From Brumimicrobium sp. (GTDB lineage Bacteria > Bacteroidota > Bacteroidia > Flavobacteriales_D > Crocinitomicaceae): a stretch of DNA of 64,000 nt. Shown here in pieces: positions 55,491 to 63,727 of this stretch. Within the stretch, counting starts at the first letter, position 1. Each line of letters opens with the position of its first letter. Made by a program: the position numbers and the translations under genes. The stretch is from assembly GCA_023957385.1 (NCBI GenBank), contig JAMLGZ010000002.1:620001-684000 (forward strand). The letters run 5' to 3'. A model generated the notes under the pieces. It ran no database searches, had not been told where the DNA came from, and saw only the letters and a program-made list of their open reading frames with translations.

Positions 55491-55694
55491 TTATTTATTA
55501 CCGTACCAGTCCTTTTTTCTCTTTTTAAGAATCATATTAATAGTAAGATAAGTAATAGAAGCTAATGCTATTAGTACTAACACTTTAATAAATGGTGGAG
55601 ATTTAAATAAATATTTAAATGAGAGATAATATGATCCTCCAATTATGATGGCTCCTAAAATTATTCGAAAAATTAATTTGCTTTTATCATTCAT
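55491..55694 (-). CDS. Small two-helix membrane protein, function unknown
   Basis: A 67-residue protein with two hydrophobic segments (about residues 8-28 and 35-56) and basic ends. It precedes the prohibitin-type gene by 18 bases on the same strand, so the two are probably one transcript and the small protein may be a partner. I do not recognise the family. Confidence 0.62.
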   Translation of the reverse strand: MNDKSKLIFRIILGAIIIGGSYYLSFKYLFKSPPFIKVLVLIALASITYLTINMILKKRKKDWYGNK

Positions 55695-55799
55695 ATATAT
55701 GTACTTTATCTGGTAAAGGTATAATTTGATTCAAAAATACATTTAATTATGGATATAATTTACTTTTTAAGAATGTAAGGTGATTTTTATATTGAGAAA

Positions 55800-56606
55800 C
55801 TATTTACCAAGTATCTTTTTTATAAATGACTTCACATATTCCTTCCAACTAAAATTGTACAAGTATTCTTTTCGTTGAATACAATGTTTAACCTCTGTAT
55901 AGGCATCTTGCGCTAAAACTGTATCTATGAATATGCCTCGATAGGTATAACGAGTCATCCTTTTATTTTGTATAAGTCGTTCATTTAATAGATCAAAATT
56001 ATTTAGAACTCCCCATTTTTTAGTGTGAAATAGAACGTGTTGAATACTTGAATCTTGCCCTTCCACAACATTTATTTTTAGATTTCTATATTTTCGATAA
56101 GGTACTTTTAATTGTTCTTCGACAAAGTGAATGAAGGTAAAACTATTGATAATATGAACATCTATAAAGATAAAAATACAATTCTTCTGATGTAAGTACC
56201 CATAAATAGAATTCTCTCCAAATGTACTATTGTCATGTAAAGCCATAATTTCATCTCTATCTCTTCCCCAAATAAGTACGGAGTGTAGTGGGTCTTTAGT
56301 TCGAGTAAAATCTTTATTTTTAATTACTCTATTAGAGATTGCTCCTGTGGAAGGTTTAGATTTTGTATAATCGAAGGTGTCACCATCCTTTAAATAATCT
56401 GTATATGCTGGGATAACGATAGTACCATCTTTAACAGTGAGTTGTAAATTTTTGATAAATAAATTAATATCAATATTTCTTTTCTCTTGTTTTGCTTGGT
56501 AGGCAATCTCTTTTAAATCAGAACTAATAAAAACAACACTGTCAGATAATAAGCCTAAATGGAAGGGAAGTTCCTCAAAGGTAATATGTTCATCTATTGT
56601 TAGCAT
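55800..56606 (-). CDS. Aminoglycoside 3-N-acetyltransferase (AAC(3)/YokD)-fold protein
   Basis: A 268-residue cytoplasmic protein. The run IVIPAYTDYLKDGDTFDYTK, followed by TGAISNRVI, DPLHSVLIWG and NSTFGENSIYGYL, matches the AAC(3) family pattern (P-T-F, FD, GAIxExxR, RSxHPxHS, GxxSxxxxL). The place where catalytic AAC(3) enzymes have His is DPLHS, and Ser follows. It lies in a glycan-modification operon, 3 bases after the polysaccharide-deacetylase-like gene. I therefore infer an acetyl- or acyl-transferase acting on an amino sugar rather than an antibiotic-resistance enzyme. Confidence 0.72.
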   Translation of the reverse strand: MLTIDEHITFEELPFHLGLLSDSVVFISSDLKEIAYQAKQEKRNIDINLFIKNLQLTVKDGTIVIPAYTDYLKDGDTFDYTKSKPSTGAISNRVIKNKDFTRTKDPLHSVLIWGRDRDEIMALHDNSTFGENSIYGYLHQKNCIFIFIDVHIINSFTFIHFVEEQLKVPYRKYRNLKINVVEGQDSSIQHVLFHTKKWGVLNNFDLLNERLIQNKRMTRYTYRGIFIDTVLAQDAYTEVKHCIQRKEYLYNFSWKEYVKSFIKKILGK

Positions 56607-56609
56607 GAT

Positions 56610-57599
56610 TTATGATTCTTTAAACATTGAAAAAGAAATAAAATTGCACCAGGATTTATTTCTTTGAATGAGTTTGTCTAATTGGTGGAGAGAATAATGT
56701 GTCGCCGCTTTAGGATGTCCTAATAATACGGTGTGTTTATCATTTTGTTTTTGGTTACGTTTTAGTATTTCCTCCGCTTTTGAAATAAAATATCCATCAA
56801 CAGATGCCGACATGAAGTGTGTTTGTGTAAGCATCTTCTTACGAGTTATACTTGAAGGCATAGGTTTTCCATCTCCAATTGGTTTGTGAGATTTTGGTAG
56901 GGTATTTCCTAGAATAAATAATCTCCAAAAGAATAGTGGGGAATAGTGATAAGAAGAAATTGGAACTTCGATGAAACTACCTTTTTCTTCAGCTTTACAT
57001 ACGTCATTTTCAAATTTCCAGAAATCTTTTGATGGAGCAGTGGTGTAATCATAATAATATGGTGAAATAATATTTTTTCCTCCACTAAAAACAGATGAAT
57101 CTAATTTGATACCCAATTCTAAAAAGGCAGGTTTGATTTGATCAAAGGGCTGTATGCACCACCCTCCGGCACGAAATGCAGTGGGGCTTTCATTGGTGAT
57201 GTTTTTCAATTCTTCTGTATATCTTCTAAAGATATCTATGATTTCTTCTTGATTGAAATCGGATAATTTGTAATAATCATAATTAAACTCCCAACGTTCG
57301 CCATTATAAATAGTTTTTTCCCAATGTGGATGTATATGTAATTGGCAATCGTGTCCTTGATTTTTTATCTTTTTAATTTGTTCTGTAACTAATTGATATT
57401 GTCTTTCTAATTCTTGAAATTGGTCTTTGTACTCCCTTAGTTTAATAATGAATCCACAGTCAATAAAAAAGGTAAATTTTGCCTGATGTTTTTCAGCAAT
57501 TGCTAGAATTTGTTCAGTAGGGTATAGTAAGGATTTTTCAATGGTTCCGTGATTGTGGCCAAAGAAAATTTCATAATCGTATGTTATATATGTATTCAT
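56610..57599 (-). CDS. Polysaccharide deacetylase-like protein
   Basis: A 329-residue protein without a signal peptide. The fold resembles NodB-type (carbohydrate esterase 4) enzymes: TYDYEIFFG at the start (Asp/Glu metal site), ILAIAEKHQAKFTFFIDCG, the CQLHIHPHWEKT segment with His ligands (near residue 120) and FRAGGWCIQPFDQIKPAFLE (near 170). It would remove acetyl groups from an amino sugar. Its start overlaps the FemAB-like gene by four bases (ATGA). Confidence 0.74.
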   Translation of the reverse strand: MNTYITYDYEIFFGHNHGTIEKSLLYPTEQILAIAEKHQAKFTFFIDCGFIIKLREYKDQFQELERQYQLVTEQIKKIKNQGHDCQLHIHPHWEKTIYNGERWEFNYDYYKLSDFNQEEIIDIFRRYTEELKNITNESPTAFRAGGWCIQPFDQIKPAFLELGIKLDSSVFSGGKNIISPYYYDYTTAPSKDFWKFENDVCKAEEKGSFIEVPISSYHYSPLFFWRLFILGNTLPKSHKPIGDGKPMPSSITRKKMLTQTHFMSASVDGYFISKAEEILKRNQKQNDKHTVLLGHPKAATHYSLHQLDKLIQRNKSWCNFISFSMFKES

Positions 57600-58504
57600 C
57601 TACCTTTTATCTTTTGATACATCCCATAAAATATTTTAAACCACCAAGGTGAATTATCCCAAGAATAATGGAAATAATAAACATCTTCTGCTCCAAATCT
57701 TGTATTGAAATAACGTACTCCCTCTGCATTAGATCCACCAAAATCAATCAGGCAATTATGCTCAAAACCATGTGATATAAGATGGTTCATGAGCGCATAC
57801 ATGGATCCATTTTTTTGTGATTCTTCTGTTGCTGTTCCTTTAATGTAGAGAAGTTGATTTTTGTATTGCGTTCCAATTAATCCTCCAATTAATTCTCCCT
57901 TTTCATACAATCCTACTTTATAAAGTAGTCCTAATTTCTCTGCTTCATTAAATAAGGTGTATAATGTTTGAGATTCTTTTGGATTAAAAACATTTAATTT
58001 CTTAGAAAGCTCAGTTATAATAACCCTCAATAGCTTATCAAGCTTAACGTCTTTGTCATTTATTTCTAATTGGGATTGCTCAAATTTTTTGAGCATCCTT
58101 TTCGCTTGTGTTTTGAGATTGTATTGTTCTTTTGTGAGAATTTGTGTGAGTAATTGTTCTTTTTTAATCCGGAGTGGAACCGTGTTGTTGACGATTAGTT
58201 CTCCCTTTTTAAATCGTTCAAGCAAGGAATTTTCAAAATCTATCCAATCTATATCTCCTTTATTTCCAAGAGGTTCATGAAACTTTTGAAACAATGGATA
58301 ATAAAGCCGCCTAATCCCTCCTTTAGTTGTTACTCCGACAGGTATCCCGTATGAATAATCTTCTGCGAGATAAGCATCCCAGTCTTGTGCAGTGGCATCC
58401 CAATAGAAAGAAAGAGAACTAACGAGTGCACAGGGTGTATTTTCTACCATAGCATCCCATTTTTTTCGGTCAATATTTTTTTGATTTATCCAAATAGCCT
58501 TCAC
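57596..58504 (-). CDS. FemAB/GNAT-type acyltransferase-like protein
   Basis: A 302-residue protein starting with GTG (58504). Two GNAT-like halves are suggested. A C-terminal part holds GLLYKVGLYEKGELIGGLIG, LYIKGTATEESQKNGSMYAL and CLIDFGGSNAEGVRYFNTRF, matching the FemAB-like 'GNAT_6' family of peptidoglycan-bridge and exopolysaccharide enzymes. It would transfer an amino-acyl or acyl group. It is in an operon with MBOAT and SGNH genes. Confidence 0.7.
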   Translation of the reverse strand: MKAIWINQKNIDRKKWDAMVENTPCALVSSLSFYWDATAQDWDAYLAEDYSYGIPVGVTTKGGIRRLYYPLFQKFHEPLGNKGDIDWIDFENSLLERFKKGELIVNNTVPLRIKKEQLLTQILTKEQYNLKTQAKRMLKKFEQSQLEINDKDVKLDKLLRVIITELSKKLNVFNPKESQTLYTLFNEAEKLGLLYKVGLYEKGELIGGLIGTQYKNQLLYIKGTATEESQKNGSMYALMNHLISHGFEHNCLIDFGGSNAEGVRYFNTRFGAEDVYYFHYSWDNSPWWFKIFYGMYQKIKGR

Positions 58505-58549
58505 GAAACGAAGATAAAGAAATCTTTTTATTTGTATTGTTTTCTGCTT

Positions 58550-60214
58550 CTAGAATGCAAAATATACAAAGTGTTTGGACGTATCTGCCATCAGTTGATA
58601 AATAAGAATTACGAATACGCAACTGATGATGGCTTGTACTATAAAATGTTGTTTTGAGAAAACGCGTATGGTTTTATCCTCCACTGAATCAGGTAGCCAA
58701 TGTAAAAATAGCCCGAAACCTGTGAGCAGTAATGGAATGGTGAAACTCGTACACATTAACCAGAACGCATCCCAACTGAAGTTAAATTGATTAATAATAT
58801 GCATAAAATATGCATTGGGTTCATTTTCTCCTTCTACACGGAACCAAATTCGTGTGGTGGTAAAGAAAAAGAAAGTGGATAATATCTTCCATATTCTTAC
58901 TATTACATGATTAGAATTCTCATAAGGTGAGATTTTTTTCCAATGATTATAGAATACAAGTCCAATTCCATTTAATGCTCCCCAAATTACAAAATTTTGA
59001 TTGGGATTATGCCACAAACCACCTATGACCATTGTAATCAATAAGTTCATATCACGATATATCGTGTTTTTATAATTAGGAAAGGCTAGTTGAATAATAA
59101 AATATAAGCTCAAAAGAGCAGAGTAAACAAAAAAAAGTGCATACCATCGGGTAATAAAAAATAAGAAAATAAATATAATGGTAAAAGTGAATACAGTAGC
59201 AAAACCTCCAGATCTATTTCCACCTAATGGAATATATAAATAATCTTTCCACCATGAACCTAACGAGACATGCCATCTCCGCCAGAATTCTGCGTTATTG
59301 AGTGATTTGTACGGCCTGTTAAAATTCATTTTTAAATCAAACCCCATTAATTTTGCGATACCCGTTGCCATATCAGTATATCCTGCAAAATCTCCATATA
59401 TCTGTACGGAATATCCTATCATGGCAAAATATCCGACAAATCCAGGGTAGGCATCTGGAGAATCAATAATCTTATCGATAAAATGAACCGCCACATAGTC
59501 TGCTAGAATCAATTTCTTGAACATCCCTTTAAGAATCTGAAAAATAGCCCAGCCAAAACCATCTTTATCAAGATAATAAGGTCTGTCTATTTGTGGGATA
59601 AAATCTTTTGCACGAACAATTGGTCCTAAAATGAGATGGGGAAAGAAGGAAATAAAAAAGGAATAGGTAAATAAGTTTTTAACCGGAGGTACTGTTTTTC
59701 GATATACATCTATCAGATATGCTGTTGAACTAAAAGTAAAAAAAGACACACCTGCTGGCAACAAAATACGTTCAAATATGCTATGACTTCCTGTTGTGCT
59801 AAATCCATTTTGGAAATATGCGAACAAATTAAACACTTCATATTTAGTATGAAATAATTCGTTAAATGAATTTGTAAAGAAATAGGCATATTTAAAATAA
59901 GAAAGAACTAATATATTTAAGACTACTCCAATAGTTAGAAATATTTTTTTTACCTTGACTCTTTCTGCGTTTGCAATATATAATCCTATCTTATAATTCG
60001 ATAGTAAAGTAAAAATCAGGATGAATACAGATAATCCAGATGATTTGTAATAAAAGAATAAACTTATCAGAATGAGATAAATACTCCTTACCACCTTGTT
60101 TTTATGCAAAATGGAAAAAAATATCATGACCACTAGAAAGAATAGCCAGAAGTCTAACTTTGAAAAAGTTAAGTCTATTCGTGCAAATGAAAATACATCT
60201 AGTAGTCGTTGCAT
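58550..60214 (-). CDS. MBOAT family O-acyltransferase (AlgI-like)
   Basis: A 554-residue membrane protein with about ten to twelve helices. Family signatures: NFNRPYKSLNNAEFWRRWHVSLGSWWKDY (near residue 297, with His315) and the catalytic His402 in GLWHNPNQNFVIWGALNG. MBOAT proteins such as AlgI and DltB move acyl groups, usually acetyl, from the cytoplasm to polysaccharides outside. The SGNH-type proteins upstream are the expected partners. The spacing of 2 bases to the upstream gene suggests one transcript. Confidence 0.9.
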   Translation of the reverse strand: MQRLLDVFSFARIDLTFSKLDFWLFFLVVMIFFSILHKNKVVRSIYLILISLFFYYKSSGLSVFILIFTLLSNYKIGLYIANAERVKVKKIFLTIGVVLNILVLSYFKYAYFFTNSFNELFHTKYEVFNLFAYFQNGFSTTGSHSIFERILLPAGVSFFTFSSTAYLIDVYRKTVPPVKNLFTYSFFISFFPHLILGPIVRAKDFIPQIDRPYYLDKDGFGWAIFQILKGMFKKLILADYVAVHFIDKIIDSPDAYPGFVGYFAMIGYSVQIYGDFAGYTDMATGIAKLMGFDLKMNFNRPYKSLNNAEFWRRWHVSLGSWWKDYLYIPLGGNRSGGFATVFTFTIIFIFLFFITRWYALFFVYSALLSLYFIIQLAFPNYKNTIYRDMNLLITMVIGGLWHNPNQNFVIWGALNGIGLVFYNHWKKISPYENSNHVIVRIWKILSTFFFFTTTRIWFRVEGENEPNAYFMHIINQFNFSWDAFWLMCTSFTIPLLLTGFGLFLHWLPDSVEDKTIRVFSKQHFIVQAIISCVFVILIYQLMADTSKHFVYFAF

Positions 60215-60216
60215 TC

Positions 60217-61644
60217 TTAGTTTTGTTTTAATATTGAATTATCCTGATATTCTTCCATTTGGTGTATCCATTTTAAGAAAGATTCTATCAGCATATTTCC
60301 TTTTAAATGATACCCTTCACTCGTAAAATGAATATAATCAGATTTCATTAGACCATTTAGTCTCCATGTTTTAGAAGCACCAAGTTCACCCATAATTCCA
60401 TATAAATCCCACACAGGAATTTGATATTCCTTTGCCAATTCAATAATTACAGTTCGTTCCCTAGCTACATTTTTATTTGGATATTTTCTATAATAATAAG
60501 CATCATTGGGAACTGTCAAAAGAATAGCGCAATTTGGATTGGCAGCGAGCACCTTTTGCATCATTTTTTTTAGGTTTGATTTGTAAGTCTCAGGTTTAAA
60601 TTGATCGTAGGTTACGTTGGCATCATTGGTTCCTACAGAGAAAACAAATAAATCAGGGGGGCTTTGTTTGAGTTGTTCATCTAAATAAACATTGTCCAAA
60701 TAATTGTATAAACCAGCTCCATTTACTCCAATTGTATTATATGAAATACCAGGTCTATTGTTAAGTAATTGAAATCCATATAGGTAAAGAGGGTTTGGAA
60801 TTAGTTCACAAACAAAAGTTGTATCTTCAGCAGTTCGGATAGTATCTGTTTTATAGGATGTTGAATCGATGATTCGAGAAAATTCTAAATGGAAGGTGTT
60901 AGTTTCTCCTGATAAGTATAAATCTGTTGTTCCCAAAGACTCGTCTCTGATTTGATTGAGTATGGATATTCCTTCACTCTCTAGTTTTATATTATATGGT
61001 AGCACTCCTTTATTGTGATAAATCCGAACATGTTGAATAGGAGGTTGGCTCTCTGTTTTACGATATCTAAAGTCCATTTTTATAAGCGTGTCGTTACTGT
61101 GAATTGCCATCCCCATAAGACCGTATTTAGTGGTGTCTTTTCGGATAACACTTCGATGCCCTTCCCAGTTATTGTCAGAGGTGAATGTATAGCTAGATGG
61201 ATTGTTTGTCTTAGCTAAATTATATGGGAATACCCAATTTCTTTCGCCTGGTAATTTTGCCCAATATGTTTGTAGATAATTCCGAACATCATTTGTGTAT
61301 ATATCTGCTTGAACATGTGAGCCTCCAATATGGTAAAAATTGAGTTTTCGGTCATTATTTTTAACCATTTGGCGTAATTCGAAGAAGAGTCGTTCAAAAC
61401 TGGGGCTATTTGGTGTGTAGAACTGAAAATGATTATTCCCAAATTGAATAAAATTGAGCTTACTGTATTTGGAAGAATCTAATATGCCAAAAAAAGTATC
61501 ATTTATGTATTTGTCTAAAGCTTGGTAATTCTGAATATGGTAATAGGTGATAGAATCTGTCTTATCTACCCGAATTGTATCTTGACTCCAAGTGGAAGTG
61601 GTATGAATCAGTATGCATAATATGTATAGTATAAAGTATTTCAT
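60217..61644 (-). CDS. SGNH/GDSL hydrolase-like protein, possible O-acetyl carrier partner
   Basis: I start at the ATG at 61644 (MKYFILY), which gives a clean signal peptide (ending TSTWSQ) and a four-base gap from the upstream gene; the earlier ATG at 61659 overlaps it. The protein is 475 residues. SGNH signatures: NFYHIGGSHVQADIYTNDV (block I, Ser), FVFSVGTNDAN (block III, Asn) and SDYIHFTSEGYHL (block V, Asp and His). Periplasmic SGNH proteins such as AlgJ/AlgX receive acetyl groups from an MBOAT protein and hand them to the polysaccharide. Confidence 0.82.
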   Translation of the reverse strand: MKYFILYILCILIHTTSTWSQDTIRVDKTDSITYYHIQNYQALDKYINDTFFGILDSSKYSKLNFIQFGNNHFQFYTPNSPSFERLFFELRQMVKNNDRKLNFYHIGGSHVQADIYTNDVRNYLQTYWAKLPGERNWVFPYNLAKTNNPSSYTFTSDNNWEGHRSVIRKDTTKYGLMGMAIHSNDTLIKMDFRYRKTESQPPIQHVRIYHNKGVLPYNIKLESEGISILNQIRDESLGTTDLYLSGETNTFHLEFSRIIDSTSYKTDTIRTAEDTTFVCELIPNPLYLYGFQLLNNRPGISYNTIGVNGAGLYNYLDNVYLDEQLKQSPPDLFVFSVGTNDANVTYDQFKPETYKSNLKKMMQKVLAANPNCAILLTVPNDAYYYRKYPNKNVARERTVIIELAKEYQIPVWDLYGIMGELGASKTWRLNGLMKSDYIHFTSEGYHLKGNMLIESFLKWIHQMEEYQDNSILKQN

Positions 61645-61648
61645 TGGC

Positions 61649-63103
61649 TTATTTGTCATTCATTATTTTAGTATAGGCAGCCATAAAGGCATCGTAAAAC
61701 TTTTGCGCTGCGATTTTAGCTCCTTTTACAGAGAAGTGGATATAATCATTTGCAGCTAAGTCATTTTCTACCCAAGCAACCATAGCATCCTTTCCTCCCA
61801 TAGCTTCATATAAATCAAAATACGCGCCACCTACCTCTTTAGTCCTTTTTTTCATACATTCAATGTAATAAGGAAGTATAGGATAAGTAGTGTATTCACC
61901 TTCGACGAGAGTTGACATATCGCTAGGGCCAATTACAATAATAGCGGCATTGGGTCTTAAACGTTTAATAACTTGCAATTGACCTTTAAAGAAACTGGCC
62001 ATGTTGGCGGCATCTGTAGAGTCTTTAATGTATGGAACTGAATTCCCGCCAAATTGCATAATAAACAAATCTACATTCTGCTCATCATATATTCGTTTGG
62101 CTAATCCTTGATTAATTTTTCCAAAGAAAGTACCGCTAGAACCCCGCATCGCAATATTATCCACTAGGATTCCATTTCCTCCCTCTAGGGAATATCCTAA
62201 GAAAGTTGGGCTAGTAACTGCTTCAAATTCAAAGCGAACATTTTCAGGTGTTGTAGCTAAGTTTAAGGTATAAATATGGTATTTGCCATCGCTAATGAGT
62301 GAATCATTTCGTATATTTTCTCCATTTACAAATACCTTAACTAGGCACTTTGTATAGGCATCTGTATAGTGCATGTAAATATTTGTAAATACCTTAGATC
62401 TTCCAAAAGCTACTTTTCCAGGAATGATTTCGACCCATGCTTTTGATGGAGGTAATGATTTTATAGAATCATTTTTAACAACAGATTTAATGGTATCTTC
62501 TGGAGTGAATCTTCCGACTGTATTTAAAATTCCATAGTTGCTCGATTGTTTTAGAGCTCCTCCTCCATAGTTTGTATAGCGAATAAAATTAGGAGAATAA
62601 GTTTGCGTAAAACTCATAGAATTGATAGTGTTGACTGCAGGAATAAACCCAGGACCATAACCTCCAAATTGTTCTTGTAAGCGTTGCCGAAGAAATGAAG
62701 TAAATCTGTCTCCTTCAATTTGTGAATCTCCGTAATGGAGAATCCTTACTTTTTTGCTATTAGCTAAATGAAGTTGTGTAAAAAAGGTTTTAAAAGTTTC
62801 TTTAGCCGTATTGTTGTATTCCAAATGTTGAGAAACATTTATATTAAAGTTGAGAACTTTAATAGTTGTATCGATGGAATCAGTATTGTCTATGATGGTA
62901 GTATCAATATCTACTACAATATCTTTCAGATCAACTTTTTTCCTAGTATCTATCTTATGTAATTTGTTTTGAGAGATAAAGCGAAAATCATATCCTGCTA
63001 TTTTCAGTTTTCCAGAAGGCACGAGCAGAGAGATTCCTCCTAAGATACTCAGACAGATTGTGATAAATAAGATAATATGAAAGGGACTATAGTTTTTACG
63101 CAC
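61649..63103 (-). CDS. SGNH/GDSL hydrolase-like protein, second paralogue
   Basis: A 484-residue protein starting with GTG (63103). It has an N-terminal membrane anchor (about residues 8-29), then an SGNH domain: ILHYGDSQIEGDRFTSFL (Ser127), MQFGGNSVPY (Gly and Asn) and LAANDYIHFSVKGAKI (Asp and His). It resembles the neighbour at 60217 in order of motifs. The first in the operon, it has a -7 element TATTTTTG five bases before its start. Confidence 0.82.
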   Translation of the reverse strand: MRKNYSPFHIILFITICLSILGGISLLVPSGKLKIAGYDFRFISQNKLHKIDTRKKVDLKDIVVDIDTTIIDNTDSIDTTIKVLNFNINVSQHLEYNNTAKETFKTFFTQLHLANSKKVRILHYGDSQIEGDRFTSFLRQRLQEQFGGYGPGFIPAVNTINSMSFTQTYSPNFIRYTNYGGGALKQSSNYGILNTVGRFTPEDTIKSVVKNDSIKSLPPSKAWVEIIPGKVAFGRSKVFTNIYMHYTDAYTKCLVKVFVNGENIRNDSLISDGKYHIYTLNLATTPENVRFEFEAVTSPTFLGYSLEGGNGILVDNIAMRGSSGTFFGKINQGLAKRIYDEQNVDLFIMQFGGNSVPYIKDSTDAANMASFFKGQLQVIKRLRPNAAIIVIGPSDMSTLVEGEYTTYPILPYYIECMKKRTKEVGGAYFDLYEAMGGKDAMVAWVENDLAANDYIHFSVKGAKIAAQKFYDAFMAAYTKIMNDK

Positions 63104-63108
63104 GAAAA

Positions 63109-63116
63109 CAAAAATA
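63109..63116 (-). promoter_or_regulatory. -7 promoter element TATTTTTG of the glycan-decoration operon
   Basis: On the minus strand TATTTTTG lies five bases before the GTG start (63103), so the mRNA would begin at or next to the start codon. Confidence 0.55.
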
Positions 63117-63225
63117 CCTATTTAGATAGTATCTAAGTTTAGATATATGAAAAATGTTATTGACAGAGTAATTCACAGGTTAGAAAGATGATAAACGGTC
63201 TAGTAGATAAGTTAATGAAAAAAAT

Positions 63226-63233
63226 TACTTTTG
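63226..63233 (+). promoter_or_regulatory. -7 promoter element TACTTTTG of the YkgJ-type gene
   Basis: Exact TAnnTTTG match ending four bases before the ATG at 63238, again leaving no room for a leader. Confidence 0.58.
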
Positions 63234-63237
63234 TATT

Positions 63238-63726
63238 ATGGAATATCAAAAGGATATAGATAGAGCTAAATCTAATAAAAATGCATATAAAAAATTGGGT
63301 AACCAATTAAAACGTATGAAGGAAAAGGACTTGGATAATCTTTTCCATGAACAGCATGAATCGGTATTTCAAGAAATAGATTGCTTAGCATGCGCAAATT
63401 GTTGTAAAACAACTAGCCCTATCTTTCGAGACATAGATATTCAACGTTTATCTAAGAGATTACATACAAAACCTGCAGCCTTTATTGAGAAATACTTGAG
63501 AATTGATGAGGATAATGATTATGTACTTCAATCATCTCCATGTCCCTTTCTACAAGCAGATAATAAGTGCAGTGTTTATGAAGATAGACCATTGGCTTGT
63601 AGGGAATATCCACATACAAATCGTAAAAAGATGTATCAGATTATGGATTTAACTGTACGAAATACCCGTGTCTGTCCTGCAGTTAGTCGCATCTTTGAGA
63701 ATATTTCAAAAACTACTAAGAAATAG
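63238..63726 (+). CDS. YkgJ family Cys-cluster (zinc/iron-chelating) protein
   Basis: A 162-residue cytoplasmic protein of the YkgJ/UPF0153 type. The cysteines are Cys49, Cys52, Cys55 and Cys56 in CLACANCCKT, then Cys102 in SPCPFL, Cys111 in NKCSVY, Cys121 in LACREYPH and Cys146 near the C-terminus. Several of these are expected to bind a metal or iron-sulfur centre. Its function is unknown. It diverges from the glycan operon. Confidence 0.87.
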   Translation: MEYQKDIDRAKSNKNAYKKLGNQLKRMKEKDLDNLFHEQHESVFQEIDCLACANCCKTTSPIFRDIDIQRLSKRLHTKPAAFIEKYLRIDEDNDYVLQSSPCPFLQADNKCSVYEDRPLACREYPHTNRKKMYQIMDLTVRNTRVCPAVSRIFENISKTTKK

Positions 63727-63727
63727 T

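Noticed and set aside
55800..56606. Calling the AAC(3)-like gene an antibiotic-resistance determinant
   Set aside because: Its context is a glycan-modification operon and there is no mobile element nearby; fold similarity alone does not show resistance.
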